From positions 2,170,001 to 2,234,000 of the forward strand of contig NZ_SAUN01000001.1 in NCBI RefSeq assembly GCF_004011505.1: a stretch of 64,000 nt of DNA, in the 5' to 3' direction. Below the pieces are notes generated by a model that was not told where the DNA came from, searched no databases, and worked only from the letters and a program-made list of their open reading frames with translations. The position numbers were made by a program, and so were the translations under genes. This document shows positions 50,081 to 60,679 of this stretch, piece after piece (the first letter of the stretch is position 1; each line of letters starts with the position of its first letter). This stretch comes from Nonomuraea polychroma (GTDB taxonomy: Bacteria; Actinomycetota; Actinomycetes; Streptosporangiales; Streptosporangiaceae).

Positions 50081-51155
50081 TCATGTCGTAGACCACCTGG
50101 CGGGCCGGCTTCACCTGGTCGAGCTGGCCCACGACCTGGCCCACGTAGTAGTTGACCAGGTCCACCGCCCCCGGCTCGCCCTTCTCCGCCGCCGCCCCGA
50201 TACGGGCCATCGCCCCCTCGGCCAGCAGGATCTGCAACGGCATGCCCAGCGGCCCCGGGCTCTCCGGTCCTGAGTCCCACTCCTCCGTCCAGGCCGACTT
50301 GAGCTGGCGGGCCGGCTTGCCCGTACGCGACCTGGACCTGACCGTGTCCAGGGACGAGGCGGCCAGGAGCTTGCGCTTGACCGCGGGCGCCGTCTCCGCC
50401 TCCTCCGTGGTCAGCCACACCGAGCCGCACCAGACGCCGTCCGCGCCGAGCGCCATCGCCGCCGCCATCTGCCGCCCCGACGCGATCCCGCCGGCCGCCA
50501 GCACCGGCACCGGGGCCACCGCGTCCACCACCTGCGGCACCAGCACCATCGTGGCGATCTCGCCGGTGTGCCCGCCCGCCTCGGTGCCCTGCGCGACGAT
50601 GAGGTCCGCACCCGCCGCCACCTGCCTGCGGGCGTGCTCGACCGTGCCGACCAGCGCGGCCACCGGCACGCCCGCCTCCCTGGCCTTCGCCACCATCTCC
50701 GGCGGCGGCGGGCCCAGGGCGCTGGCGAGCAGCCCGATCGGGTGCTTCAACGCCACATCGATCAGCCCCGTCGCGCCCGCGGCCGTCACCCGCCGGCCGA
50801 GCTCGTCCGCCGCCGCCGTGAGGGGCTGAGCGGGCGCGCTCACGCCGTACTTGCCCAGCAGGTGCGCGACGAAGTCGCGGTGCCGGTCGGGGATGTGGTC
50901 CAGCAGGTGCACGCGGCGGTCCAGCGCCGAGTCGTCGATCTTGCCGGGTACGAGCACGTCCACGCCGTACGGCCGGCCGCCCACACGCTCGTCGATCCAC
51001 GTCAGCTCGGTGTCGAGCTCCTCCGGTGAGTACGCGATCGCGCCCAGCACCCCGAACCCGCCCGCGTTCGTGACCGCCGCCACCACGTCCCGGCAGTGGC
51101 TGAAGGCGAACAGGGGGAACTCGATGCCCAGGCGCTCACAGATGGCGGTCCGCAT
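50031..51155 (-). CDS. Nitronate monooxygenase / FMN-dependent enoyl reductase-like
   Basis: A 374-residue FMN TIM-barrel of the nitronate monooxygenase (2-nitropropane dioxygenase) family. Phosphate-binding motifs AGATGLIDVALKHPIG, DLIVAQGTEAGGHTG with the catalytic His, and PVLAAGGIASGRQMAAAMALGADGVWCG are intact. The N-terminal RLGIEFPLFAFSHCRDVVAAVTNAGGFGVLGA is typical. Natural substrate could be nitronates or acyl-CoA-like compounds; family members are often mis-named. ATG 51155. Converges on the kinase gene with a 50-base overlap. Confidence 0.88.
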   Translation of the reverse strand: MRTAICERLGIEFPLFAFSHCRDVVAAVTNAGGFGVLGAIAYSPEELDTELTWIDERVGGRPYGVDVLVPGKIDDSALDRRVHLLDHIPDRHRDFVAHLLGKYGVSAPAQPLTAAADELGRRVTAAGATGLIDVALKHPIGLLASALGPPPPEMVAKAREAGVPVAALVGTVEHARRQVAAGADLIVAQGTEAGGHTGEIATMVLVPQVVDAVAPVPVLAAGGIASGRQMAAAMALGADGVWCGSVWLTTEEAETAPAVKRKLLAASSLDTVRSRSRTGKPARQLKSAWTEEWDSGPESPGPLGMPLQILLAEGAMARIGAAAEKGEPGAVDLVNYYVGQVVGQLDQVKPARQVVYDMISEFGEAVERLSRLSE

Positions 51156-51275
51156 GACACGACGCTATCCGGCAGAACCTTGTTCGGTCCACCCTCCGCC
51201 GTCGTCCGCCCACGTGATTGTGGCGCCCGTGACGGCCCCCTGCCCCGGGGCGGTCCGGCACGGGGACAGCGGTGT

Positions 51276-51938
51276 TCAGGGGGCGGCAGGCTGGGCGTCG
51301 ACGGTCAACGGGAGGCCGGGCGTGTGCCAGCCCAGCTCCGGCGAGAAGCCGCGCACCCGCTTGGCGGGCACCCCGGCGACCACGCTGTGGTCGGGGAACT
51401 CCCCGCGGACCACCGCGCCACCCGCCACCACGCACTGGCGGCCCAGCGTGGTGCCCGGCAGGATGATCGCGCCCGCGCCCAGCCATGAGCCCGAGCCGAT
51501 CGAGACCGGGCTGTTGCGCGGCCACTGCCGGCCGATCGGAACGTCCGGGTCGTCGTAGACGTGGTTCTGGTCGGTGATGTAGACGTACGGGCCGGTGAAG
51601 ACGTCGTCGCCGATGTCGATCGACTGGTGGGCCACGACGTGCGAGCCCCGGCCGATCGAGCAGCCGCGGCCGATGCGCAGGATCGAGTCCGGGCCGAGGT
51701 CAGCGCCGGGCATCATGCCGCACGAGAGCGACACGCGCTCGCCGATCAGCGTGTGGTCGCCGATCTCGATCCACTCCTCGCCGAAGATCGCGCCCGGGGG
51801 GAACGCGATGCTGACCCCGTCGCCCAACCGGCGGAACCGGTAACCCGCGGGCGAGGCCGGAGAAATCGCGCCGGCGCGCCGGATCGCCGTGTAGGTACGG
51901 TGAATCAGCGTGCCCACGGCCCGCCGTACAAGTGACAT
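51276..51938 (-). CDS. Left-handed beta-helix acyltransferase
   Basis: About 220 residues. Hexapeptide repeats (IEIGDHTLIGERVSLSCG, ILRIGRGCSIGRGSHVVAHQSIDIGDDVFTG, VSIGSGSWLGAGAIILPGTTLGRQCVVAGGAVVRGEFPDHSVVAGVPAKRV) form the beta-helix of the maltose/galactoside O-acetyltransferase group; the conserved catalytic His appears in DQNHVYDD. The acceptor is probably a surface glycan. Start uncertain: ATG 51938 is chosen, ATG 51965 possible. Divergent from pyrG with about 70 bases between. Confidence 0.82.
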   Translation of the reverse strand: MSLVRRAVGTLIHRTYTAIRRAGAISPASPAGYRFRRLGDGVSIAFPPGAIFGEEWIEIGDHTLIGERVSLSCGMMPGADLGPDSILRIGRGCSIGRGSHVVAHQSIDIGDDVFTGPYVYITDQNHVYDDPDVPIGRQWPRNSPVSIGSGSWLGAGAIILPGTTLGRQCVVAGGAVVRGEFPDHSVVAGVPAKRVRGFSPELGWHTPGLPLTVDAQPAAP

Positions 51939-51993
51939 AAGTGCCAAAGTTACCGCTAGGTCCATGCTGTTCGGGCATGTGAGGGGCGTTGTT

Positions 51994-53714
<1,721 letters not shown>

Positions 53715-53766
53715 GGATGCCTGGGGCGACGTGTGTGACCGACGAGGACCGGAAGCGAGTGCGACC

Positions 53767-54375
53767 ATGATCGAAGACACGCCCGAGGCGTGGGAGGTCG
53801 TCGAGTCGAAGGAGCGGTTCGAGGGTCGCGTCATCCGCGTGGTCACCGACACCGTCACGATGCCCCGCGACGAGGTCGCCGACCGCGACTACGTGGTGCA
53901 TCCCGGCGCGGTCGCCGTGCTGGCCCTCGACGACCAGGACCGCGTCCTGATGATCAGGCAGTACCGTCATCCCACCCGGCAGCTGATGTGGGAGCTGCCG
54001 GCCGGGATCCGAGACGTCGAAGGCGAGCCGCTCGTGGCGGGCGCGGCCCGGGAGCTAGCCGAGGAGGCCGGATACCGGGCCGGGACCTGGCACACGCTCA
54101 TCGACCTGCGCACGTCGCCCGGCATGAGCGACGAGCGTATCCGGGTCTTCCTCGCCCGCGACCTGACCAAGATCCCCGACGAGGAGAACGGCTTCGTCCA
54201 CCGGCACGAGGAGATCGACATGCCGGTCGAATGGGTGCCCCTGACCGACGCGGTCGAGAAGGCGCTCATGGGAATGATCCACAATTCCCCGGCCGTGGCC
54301 GGTATCCTCGCCGCATATGCGGCTTCGGTCGAGGGATTCAATTGCTTGCGCCCCGCCGACGCCCCGGAGGCGTGA
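53767..54375 (+). CDS. NUDIX hydrolase, ADP-ribose pyrophosphatase type
   Basis: A 202-residue NUDIX protein. The NUDIX box GIRDVEGEPLVAGAARELAEEAGY matches the G-x(5-6)-E-x7-REUxEExGU pattern with the one-residue longer loop seen in the mycobacterial ADP-ribose pyrophosphatase (Rv1700-like). Upstream VLMIRQYRHPTRQLMWELPAG is typical of ADPRases. It cleaves ADP-ribose to AMP and ribose-5-P. It follows pyrG by 52 bases and precedes xerD by 15. ATG 53767 is used; the frame is open 12 codons upstream. Confidence 0.92.
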   Translation: MIEDTPEAWEVVESKERFEGRVIRVVTDTVTMPRDEVADRDYVVHPGAVAVLALDDQDRVLMIRQYRHPTRQLMWELPAGIRDVEGEPLVAGAARELAEEAGYRAGTWHTLIDLRTSPGMSDERIRVFLARDLTKIPDEENGFVHRHEEIDMPVEWVPLTDAVEKALMGMIHNSPAVAGILAAYAASVEGFNCLRPADAPEA

Positions 54376-54390
54376 CGGAAGGACCGGTTC

Positions 54391-55296
54391 GTGGAGGCAG
54401 TGCTCTCCAGCTACCTCGCCCATCTGGCGGTGGAGCGGGGCCTGGCCGCCAACACGCTCGCGTCCTACCGTCGTGACCTACGCCGTTACTTCGAGCATCT
54501 GCAGGCGCGCGGTCGCGCCGAACTCGACGAGGTGGGGGAGGCCGACGTCCAGGCCTTCCTCGCCGCGTTGCGCGAGGGTGACGGCGAGCACCCCGCGCTG
54601 GTCGCCAGCTCGGCAGCCCGCGCCGTGTCCGCCGTGCGCGGGCTGCACCGTTTCGCCTTGCGTGAAGGCGTCACCGCCCACGACCCCGCCCACCAGGTGC
54701 GCCCGCCGCGTCAGCTCCGCAGGCTCCCCAAGGCCATCGCCGTGGACGAGGTCGAGCGGCTCATCGCCGCCTCCGGCCCTGACGGCGCGCCCCTGACGCT
54801 GCGCAACCGCGCCCTGCTCGAAGTCCTCTACGGCACCGGCGCCCGCATCTCCGAAGCGGTCGGGCTGGCCGTGGACGATCTCGAGGACGACCAGGTACGC
54901 CTGCGCGGCAAGGGCGGCCGGGTCAGGGTCGTGCCGCTCGGCCGCTACGCCCGTTCCGCGCTGGACGCGTACCTCGTGCGCGCCCGGCCCGGGCTGCTCG
55001 CCCACGGACGCGGCACCCCCGCCGTCTTCCTCAACGCCCGCGGCGGGCGTCTGACCAGGCAGGGAGCGTGGGAGGTGCTGCAGGCTGCCGCCGAACGCGC
55101 CGGACTCGACGGGATAAGCCCACACGTTCTCCGGCATTCCTTCGCAACTCATCTCTTGGACGGCGGCGCGGACGTTAGGGTGGTGCAGGAGTTGCTCGGC
55201 CACGCCTCCGTGACGACCACTCAGGTCTACACCCTGGTCACGGTCGACAAGCTCCGCGAGGTCTATGCCGCGGCGCACCCGCGGGCCCGGCAGTGA
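54391..55296 (+). CDS. xerD: Site-specific tyrosine recombinase XerD
   Basis: A 301-residue recombinase that with XerC resolves chromosome dimers at dif. N-terminal SAM-like core-binding domain ([31 protein letters not shown]) and catalytic domain with the triad: Arg in [13 protein letters not shown], Lys in [12 protein letters not shown], His-x-x-Arg in [14 protein letters not shown], His in [11 protein letters not shown] and nucleophile Tyr in [11 protein letters not shown] 54391 preceded by GGAAGGA at seven bases. In the position of Rv1701 between nudix and parA. Confidence 0.97.
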   Translation: MEAVLSSYLAHLAVERGLAANTLASYRRDLRRYFEHLQARGRAELDEVGEADVQAFLAALREGDGEHPALVASSAARAVSAVRGLHRFALREGVTAHDPAHQVRPPRQLRRLPKAIAVDEVERLIAASGPDGAPLTLRNRALLEVLYGTGARISEAVGLAVDDLEDDQVRLRGKGGRVRVVPLGRYARSALDAYLVRARPGLLAHGRGTPAVFLNARGGRLTRQGAWEVLQAAAERAGLDGISPHVLRHSFATHLLDGGADVRVVQELLGHASVTTTQVYTLVTVDKLREVYAAAHPRARQ

Positions 55297-55368
55297 TCTA
55301 TAGTCTTTTGCGACGTGCGGCGTCCTCGGCGTGCCGCCTTGCCGCGTTTAGTGGTGACGCCATAGTGT

Positions 55369-55380
55369 CCGTCCGGACGG
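55369..55380. promoter_or_regulatory. Perfect 12-bp palindrome upstream of parA
   Basis: CCGTCCGGACGG lies 34 bases before the parA GTG. It could be an operator or a promoter-proximal hairpin. It is not a parS site. Confidence 0.3.
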
Positions 55381-55413
55381 TCCGGTTCGGGATCGTCAGG
55401 GAGGTTCGAGCTG

Positions 55414-56355
55414 GTGACTGTGACGACCAAGGGTTCTACCCCGGGGACCCCCGACAACCCCTGGGGCGACACGAAGACCAACGCGCCTTCCAATGGCGTC
55501 AACCTAGGGCCGACGCAACGGCCCCGGCCGGTGTTCCCTGAACCGGTGCCCCCAGACGTGCACGGACCCGCGCGCGTGGTCGCGATGGTCAATCAGAAGG
55601 GCGGGGTCGGCAAGACCACGACCACCATCAACCTGGGCGCCGCGCTGGTCGAATACGGCCTCAAGGTGCTGCTGGTCGACTTCGACCCGCAGGGCGCGCT
55701 CTCCGTCGGGCTGGGCATCAACCCGCTCCAGCTCGACCTGACCGTCTACAACCTGCTCATGGAGCGCGGCGTCACCGCCGAGGACGTGCTGCTCGAAACC
55801 GGCGTCGAAGGGCTCGACCTGCTGCCGAGCAACATCGACCTGTCCGCCGCCGAAGTGCAGCTCGTCACCGAGGTCGCCCGCGAGCAGGTGCTCGGCCGCG
55901 TGATCAAGCCGCTGCTGCCGCACTACGACGTGTGCCTCATCGACTGCCAGCCGTCCCTGGGCCTGCTCACGATCAACGCGCTGACCTGTGCTCACGGGGT
56001 GATGGTGCCGCTGGAGTGCGAGTTCTTCGCGCTGCGCGGCGTGGCGCTGCTCATGGACACCATCTCCAAGGTCCAGGAGCGCCTCAACGAGGACCTCGAG
56101 ATCGAGGGCCTCCTCGCCACCATGTACGACGCCCGCACCCTGCACGGGCGCGAGGTGCTCGCCCGCGTGGTGGAGGCGTTCGGCGACAAGGTGTTCCACA
56201 CCGTGATCAACCGTACGGTGCGCTTCCCCGACGCCACCGTCGCCGGCGAGCCGATCACCACGTTCGACCCGTCGTCCCTCGGCGCCAACGCCTACCGTGA
56301 GCTGGCCCGCGAGGTGCTGGCGCGCTGGCCGGCGCCTGCGACAATGTCCAGGTGA
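55414..56355 (+). CDS. ParA/Soj-family ATPase
   Basis: A 313-residue ParA-type Walker ATPase. Deviant Walker A VVAMVNQKGGVGKTTTTINLG, switch I VLLVDFDPQGALSVGLGIN, Walker B YDVCLIDCQPSLGLLTINAL. The N-terminal 48 residues are Pro/Thr-rich and probably unfolded. This is the orphan ParA that sits with scpA/scpB in actinobacteria (the Rv1708 position), not the oriC-linked parAB pair; no ParB gene or parS site follows. GGGAGG nine bases before GTG 55414. Its stop overlaps the scpA GTG (GTGA). Confidence 0.93.
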   Translation: MTVTTKGSTPGTPDNPWGDTKTNAPSNGVNLGPTQRPRPVFPEPVPPDVHGPARVVAMVNQKGGVGKTTTTINLGAALVEYGLKVLLVDFDPQGALSVGLGINPLQLDLTVYNLLMERGVTAEDVLLETGVEGLDLLPSNIDLSAAEVQLVTEVAREQVLGRVIKPLLPHYDVCLIDCQPSLGLLTINALTCAHGVMVPLECEFFALRGVALLMDTISKVQERLNEDLEIEGLLATMYDARTLHGREVLARVVEAFGDKVFHTVINRTVRFPDATVAGEPITTFDPSSLGANAYRELAREVLARWPAPATMSR

Positions 56356-57170
56356 CCAACGCTGAGCAGAGCGAACCCCAGGGCTTCCAGGTCCACCTGG
56401 ATGTCTTCGAGGGACCCTTCGATCTGCTCCTCGGCCTCATTGCCAAGCACAAGCTCGACATCACCGAGGTCTCGCTCTCCAAGGTCACCGACGAGTTCAT
56501 CGCCTACATCCGCTCGCGGGGCCCCGAGTGGGACCTCGACCAGACCAGCCACTTCCTGCTGGTGGCCGCCACGCTGCTCGATCTTAAGGCGGCCCGGCTG
56601 CTGCCGTCCGGCGAGGTGGAGGACGAGGAGGACCTGGCGCTGCTGGAGGCCAGGGACCTGCTGTTCGCGCGGTTGCTGCAGTACAAGGCGTACAAAGAGG
56701 TCGCGAAGATCTTCGCGGGGCGGATGGCGGAGGAGGCGCTGCGTTTCCCGCGTACTGTGCCGATGGAGCCGCAGTTCGCCAACTTGCTGCCCGAGCTGGT
56801 GCTGGGCATCGGGCCCGAGCAACTCGCCAAGATCGCCGCACGTGCCTTCACCCCCAAGCTGCCGCCCACCGTGAACGTCGGGCACATCTACCAGCCGCTG
56901 GCGAGCGTCAAGGAACAGGCGGCGCTCCTGGTCATGCACCTGCGCCGGCTGCGGCGGGCCACGTTCCGTGCGCTCGTGTCCGACTGCGAGGGCACCTACG
57001 AGGTCATCGCGCGGTTCCTGGCGGTGCTGGAGCTGTTCCGGGAGTCGGCGGTGACCTTCGAGCAGGTGGAGCCGCTCGGGGACCTGCACGTGACGTGGAC
57101 GGGCTCCGACGAGGGCGACGTCGCGGTGGGGGACGACTACGAGGAATCCGCGGAGAAACCAACGCAATGA
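56352..57170 (+). CDS. scpA: Segregation and condensation protein A
   Basis: A 272-residue ScpA, the kleisin that links SMC heads in chromosome condensation. Family start FQVHLDVFEGPFDLLLGLIAKHKLDITEVSLSKVTDEFIAYI is clear, followed by helical regions ATLLDLKAARLLP and the C-terminal winged helix (LFRESAVTFEQVEPLGDLHVTW). GTG 56352 overlaps the parA stop by four bases; the stop overlaps the scpB ATG by four bases (ATGA), so parA-scpA-scpB are translationally coupled. Confidence 0.96.
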   Translation: MTNAEQSEPQGFQVHLDVFEGPFDLLLGLIAKHKLDITEVSLSKVTDEFIAYIRSRGPEWDLDQTSHFLLVAATLLDLKAARLLPSGEVEDEEDLALLEARDLLFARLLQYKAYKEVAKIFAGRMAEEALRFPRTVPMEPQFANLLPELVLGIGPEQLAKIAARAFTPKLPPTVNVGHIYQPLASVKEQAALLVMHLRRLRRATFRALVSDCEGTYEVIARFLAVLELFRESAVTFEQVEPLGDLHVTWTGSDEGDVAVGDDYEESAEKPTQ

Positions 57171-58267
57171 CTGACAACCCCAACCCGCTGCCCAACCCCC
57201 GCCAGTCCCCGGACTCCGGACCCCCGCTCCCCGCCTGGATGACCTTGCCCGGCTCCCTCGTCCAGCCCTCCCCCCGCCTACCTGGGGATGACACACCGGC
57301 CGCCGAGACCGATGCGGTGTCGGAGGATGCGCCGGTGGCCGAGGCTGATGCGGTGTCGGAGGATGCGCCGGTGGCCGAGGCTGATGCGGTGTCGGAGGAT
57401 GCGCCCGTTTCGGGCGTCGAGCCGGACGTGGTCGCTCCGGCCGCCGAACCGGATGCCGATCCTTCGGCCACGGTCCCTGAGGCGGCATCGTCGGCCGCCG
57501 ACGCGGAAGCCGACTCTTCGGCTGTGATCCCTGAGCCGAGGTTCTCTGGTGCTGGGTCGGCGGAGCCCGGCGCAACGGGTGCGGCCGGGGGCGCGGGCGA
57601 GGGTGAGGACGCCGGCCTCGTCGCGACCGGAGCATCGGAGGACGACGGCGCCCAGGCATCGGAGGACGACGGCGCCCAGGCATCGGTGGACGACGGCGCG
57701 CAGGCATCGGAGGAGAGTGCTGGGGGGCCGACGCTGGAGGCGGCGTTGGAGGCCATCCTGCTGATCGTCGACGAGCCTGTGGCCGAGGTGACGCTGGCGC
57801 AGGTGCTGGAGCGGCCCACCCATGAGGTGGCCGCGGCCTTGCGGGGGCTGGCGGCGGAATACACCGCCGCCGGACGGGGTTTTGACTTGAGAGAAGTTGC
57901 GGGCGGCTGGCGGTTCTACACACGTGCCGACTGCGCGCCGCTGGTCGAGCGATTCGTACGCGATGGCCAGCAGACGCGGTTGACCCAGGCCGCGCTCGAA
58001 ACACTCGCGGTCGTGGCCTACCGGCAACCGGTGAGCCGCGCCCGCGTCGCCGCCGTGCGCGGCGTCAACAGCGACGGCGTCATGCGGACGCTCGTCGCCA
58101 GGGGGCTGGTCGAAGAGGCCGGCACCGACCCGGAGAGCCAGGCCGTGCTCTACCGGACAAGCTCATACTTCCTTGAACGTCTGGGACTGCGGGATCTCAG
58201 CGAGCTTCCTGAGCTCGCCCCCTTCCTCCCCGACGACGTGGAAAATCTCGAGGAGACAACAAAGTGA
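57167..58267 (+). CDS. scpB: Segregation and condensation protein B with repetitive acidic N-terminus
   Basis: A 366-residue protein. The real ScpB fold (two winged helices) occupies the last 185 residues: [26 protein letters not shown] and [47 protein letters not shown]. The first 180 residues are an acidic disordered extension with 12-residue repeats ([12 protein letters not shown], three copies) and 8-residue repeats (ASEDDGAQ). Family length is usually 180-250. The stop overlaps the next gene (GTGA). Confidence 0.95.
   Translation: MTDNPNPLPNPRQSPDSGPPLPAWMTLPGSLVQPSPRLPGDDTPAAETDAVSEDAPVAEADAVSEDAPVAEADAVSEDAPVSGVEPDVVAPAAEPDADPSATVPEAASSAADAEADSSAVIPEPRFSGAGSAEPGATGAAGGAGEGEDAGLVATGASEDDGAQASEDDGAQASVDDGAQASEESAGGPTLEAALEAILLIVDEPVAEVTLAQVLERPTHEVAAALRGLAAEYTAAGRGFDLREVAGGWRFYTRADCAPLVERFVRDGQQTRLTQAALETLAVVAYRQPVSRARVAAVRGVNSDGVMRTLVARGLVEEAGTDPESQAVLYRTSSYFLERLGLRDLSELPELAPFLPDDVENLEETTK
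57311..57418 (+). repeat. 36-bp tandem repeats in scpB
   Basis: Units begin at 57311, 57347 and 57383, nearly identical, encoding [13 protein letters not shown] second array of 24-bp units (ASEDDGAQ) runs about 57631-57715. Confidence 0.9.
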
Positions 58268-60180
58268 TCAACAGGCGAAGCACCCCGTCCGGTGATGGAC
58301 GCGGTCGTGGACGTACCGGCGGCTCGGGCCGTAGTGCCGGCCGCGGCGGACGTCCCGCCTTCCGCTCCGACCGTGACGACTCCCGGAGCGGTTCCCGTGA
58401 CGACTTCCGTGGCGGCGCTCGACGTGACGACCGCGACCGTGGATACGGCCGCGACTCCGCGGGCGACGCACGCCCTTCCCGCGATTCGCTCCGCGCCGAC
58501 CGGTCCGGCACCCGCTCCCGGTACGGCAGGCCTGGCGACGGCCGGGAGGATCGCAACAACGCGCCTGCTGACCGCGACTCCCGGTCCCGTGGGGACCGGG
58601 ACGACCGCTACTCGCGTGGGGACCGAGAGGACCGGTACCCGCGTGGGGACCGCCCCGAGGCTTCCCGCGGCGAGCGGGAAGGTTACCGTTCGGATCGCCC
58701 CCGCGACGAGCGTGGCGGCTATGGCGCCCAGCGTCGTGACGACCGAGGCGCCTACGGCGGCGACCGTCGCGGTGAGCGCGGCGGTTACGGCGCTGCCCGG
58801 CGTGACGAGCGCGGCGGTTACGGCGCTGCCCGGCGTGACGAGCGCGGCGGTTACGGCGCTGCCCGGCGTGACGAGCGCGGCGGTTACGGCGCTGCCCGGC
58901 GTGACGAGCGCGGCGGCTACGGTGCCGACCGGCGTGACGAGCGCGGCGCCTCTGGCGGCGACCGTCGCGGTGAGCGCGGCGGTTACGGCGCCGACCGGGG
59001 CGGGTTCCGCGCCGACCGCACCGGCCGCAGGGACACGGACCGCACCGGCCGCGGCAGGACGACCGACTCCAGCGGACGCGGAGACAGAGAAGCCCGCTAC
59101 ACCGGTCGCGACGGCCGGGAAGCCGGCTACGCCGGTCGCGACGGCCGGGAAGCCGGCTACACCGGTCGCGACGGCCGGGAAGCACCGCGCCCGTCGCGTG
59201 GCGGCGCGGAGGACTTCGGACCCCGTGCCGAGGCCTCGACGCGCGCCCGTTACGGCAGGCGGGACGGCGACGGCCGTACCGCCGCGCGGGACGCCCGCAC
59301 CGGCGGCCGCGCCCCCCGACGCGACGACGTCCAGACCGTCGGCAAGAGCTACGGCAGCCCGCAGCGGGACCGGATCAAGGCGGCCCGCCAGCCCATCAGG
59401 GACCGCGACCTCTACCCCGAGGGCTACACCGACGAGCGTGACACCACCGAGGTGCCGAACGGCGTACGGCTGCAGAAGGTGCTCGCGCAGGCGGGCGTGG
59501 CCAGCCGCAGGGCCTGCGAGGAGATGATCGGCGAGGGCCGCGTCACCGTGAACGGGCAGGTCGTACGGCGCTTCGGCGCCAAGGTCGATCCCGCGACCCA
59601 GGTCATCCACGTGGACGGCAAGCGCATCCCCACGGCCCCCGACCTGGTCTACTACGCCCTGAACAAGCCCATCGGCGTCGTGTCCACCATGGACGACCCG
59701 CAGGGCCGCCCGTGTCTGGCGGACTTCGTGCAGGAGCTGGCCCCGCGCCTGTTCCACGTGGGCAGGCTCGACACCGAGACCGAGGGCCTGCTGCTGCTCA
59801 CCAACGACGGCGAGCTGGCCAACCGGTTGACGCACCCCAGCTACGGCGTGCAGAAGAAGTACTGGGCCAAGGTGCCCGGGCCGATCCCGAGGGACCTGGG
59901 GCGCCGGCTCAAGCAGGGCATCGAGCTGGAGGACGGCCTCGCCAGAGCGGACAGCTTCAGCATCGTCCAGGAGCACGGCCAGCAGGCGCTCGTCGAGATC
60001 GTGCTGCACGAAGGGCGCAAGCACGTCGTCAGGCGCATGCTGGAGGAGGCCGGGCACCGGGTCATCGACCTGGCCAGGATCGAGTTCGGCCCGGTGAAGC
60101 TGGGCCGTACCAAGCCCGGGACCGTACGCGCGCTGAGCCTGAAAGAGGTCGGCGAACTGTACGCGGCCGTAAAGCTGTAA
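58264..60180 (+). CDS. rluB: Large-subunit rRNA pseudouridine synthase with RGG-like N-terminus
   Basis: A 638-residue RluB/RsuA-family enzyme. The catalytic part is the last 245 residues: S4 RNA-binding domain ([33 protein letters not shown]) and the pseudouridine synthase core with catalytic Asp in [22 protein letters not shown]. The preceding 390 residues are an Arg/Gly/Asp/Tyr-rich disordered region with 30-bp tandem repeats ([10 protein letters not shown], about five; later [10 protein letters not shown], three), like RGG-box RNA-binding proteins. Usual family length is 240-300. GTG 58264 overlaps the scpB stop. Terminator-like hairpin follows. Confidence 0.93.
   Translation: MINRRSTPSGDGRGRGRTGGSGRSAGRGGRPAFRSDRDDSRSGSRDDFRGGARRDDRDRGYGRDSAGDARPSRDSLRADRSGTRSRYGRPGDGREDRNNAPADRDSRSRGDRDDRYSRGDREDRYPRGDRPEASRGEREGYRSDRPRDERGGYGAQRRDDRGAYGGDRRGERGGYGAARRDERGGYGAARRDERGGYGAARRDERGGYGAARRDERGGYGADRRDERGASGGDRRGERGGYGADRGGFRADRTGRRDTDRTGRGRTTDSSGRGDREARYTGRDGREAGYAGRDGREAGYTGRDGREAPRPSRGGAEDFGPRAEASTRARYGRRDGDGRTAARDARTGGRAPRRDDVQTVGKSYGSPQRDRIKAARQPIRDRDLYPEGYTDERDTTEVPNGVRLQKVLAQAGVASRRACEEMIGEGRVTVNGQVVRRFGAKVDPATQVIHVDGKRIPTAPDLVYYALNKPIGVVSTMDDPQGRPCLADFVQELAPRLFHVGRLDTETEGLLLLTNDGELANRLTHPSYGVQKKYWAKVPGPIPRDLGRRLKQGIELEDGLARADSFSIVQEHGQQALVEIVLHEGRKHVVRRMLEEAGHRVIDLARIEFGPVKLGRTKPGTVRALSLKEVGELYAAVKL
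58771..58990 (+). repeat. 30-bp tandem repeats in rluB N-terminal region
   Basis: Near-identical units with core CGTGACGAGCGCGGCGGTTA repeat about seven times, the middle four almost identical; a second 30-bp array lies at about 59097-59187. The repeats keep other frames open, so overlapping long ORFs appear on both strands. Confidence 0.9.
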
Positions 60181-60196
60181 TCTGGCCGGAACGCAG

Positions 60197-60224
60197 GAGC
60201 CCGTGCGAATCTCCGCACGGGCTC
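60197..60224 (+). terminator. Hairpin between rluB and aroH
   Basis: GAGCCCGTGCG (60197-60207) pairs perfectly with CGCACGGGCTC (60214-60224), six-base loop. No T-tract. Ends the rluB operon or attenuates aroH. Confidence 0.65.
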
Positions 60225-60251
60225 TCCCGCTATGAGAAGGGGACTAACCAG

Positions 60252-60611
60252 ATGGTGCGGGCGATCCGCGGGGCGATTCAGGTGGACGCCAACGATCGTG
60301 ACTCGATCATCGAGGGCACGACCGAGCTGGTCAGCGCGATCATGGAGCGCAACCGGCTGACCACGGACGACGTGATCAGCGTGCTGTTCACGGCGACGCC
60401 CGACCTGACGGCCGAGTTCCCCGCGCTGGCGGCGCGGAAGCTGGGCTTTCACGAGGTGCCGCTGATCTGCTGCACCGAGATCGACGTGCCGGGCGCGCTG
60501 CCGCGCGTGGTGCGCCTGATGGCGCACGTCGAGACCGATCGCCCCCGGGCCGAGATCCAGCACGTTTACCTGCGCGGCGCCGTGGCGCTCCGGCAGGACA
60601 TCGCGCAGTAA
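60252..60611 (+). CDS. aroH: Chorismate mutase, AroH type
   Basis: A 119-residue monofunctional chorismate mutase of the Bacillus AroH (trimeric barrel) class: VRAIRGAIQVDANDRDSI with the substrate-binding Arg, TTDDVISVLFTATPDLTAEFPALAARKLGF, and CTEIDVPGALPRVVRLMAHVETD with the catalytic Glu/Arg pair. It makes prephenate from chorismate. AAGGGG about twelve bases before ATG 60252. tyrA follows after 68 bases, so prephenate is made and used by neighbours. Confidence 0.95.
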   Translation: MVRAIRGAIQVDANDRDSIIEGTTELVSAIMERNRLTTDDVISVLFTATPDLTAEFPALAARKLGFHEVPLICCTEIDVPGALPRVVRLMAHVETDRPRAEIQHVYLRGAVALRQDIAQ

Positions 60612-60679
60612 GCCGCCGGCAAGCAGAACCAGAGACACTCACTTCACCCCCCAACGGCCCGACATATCAGGACACTGAG

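Noticed and set aside
55369..55380. parS site near parA
   Set aside because: Palindrome does not resemble TGTTTCACGTGAAACA.
58771..58990. Possible CRISPR array
   Set aside because: Units are contiguous coding repeats without unique spacers.
58150..60057. Long ORFs on both strands over the rluB repeats
   Set aside because: Kept open by 30-bp in-frame repeats; Ala/Val/Thr/Pro or Gly/Arg composition is repeat translation, and the RluB frame is the one that continues into a real enzyme.
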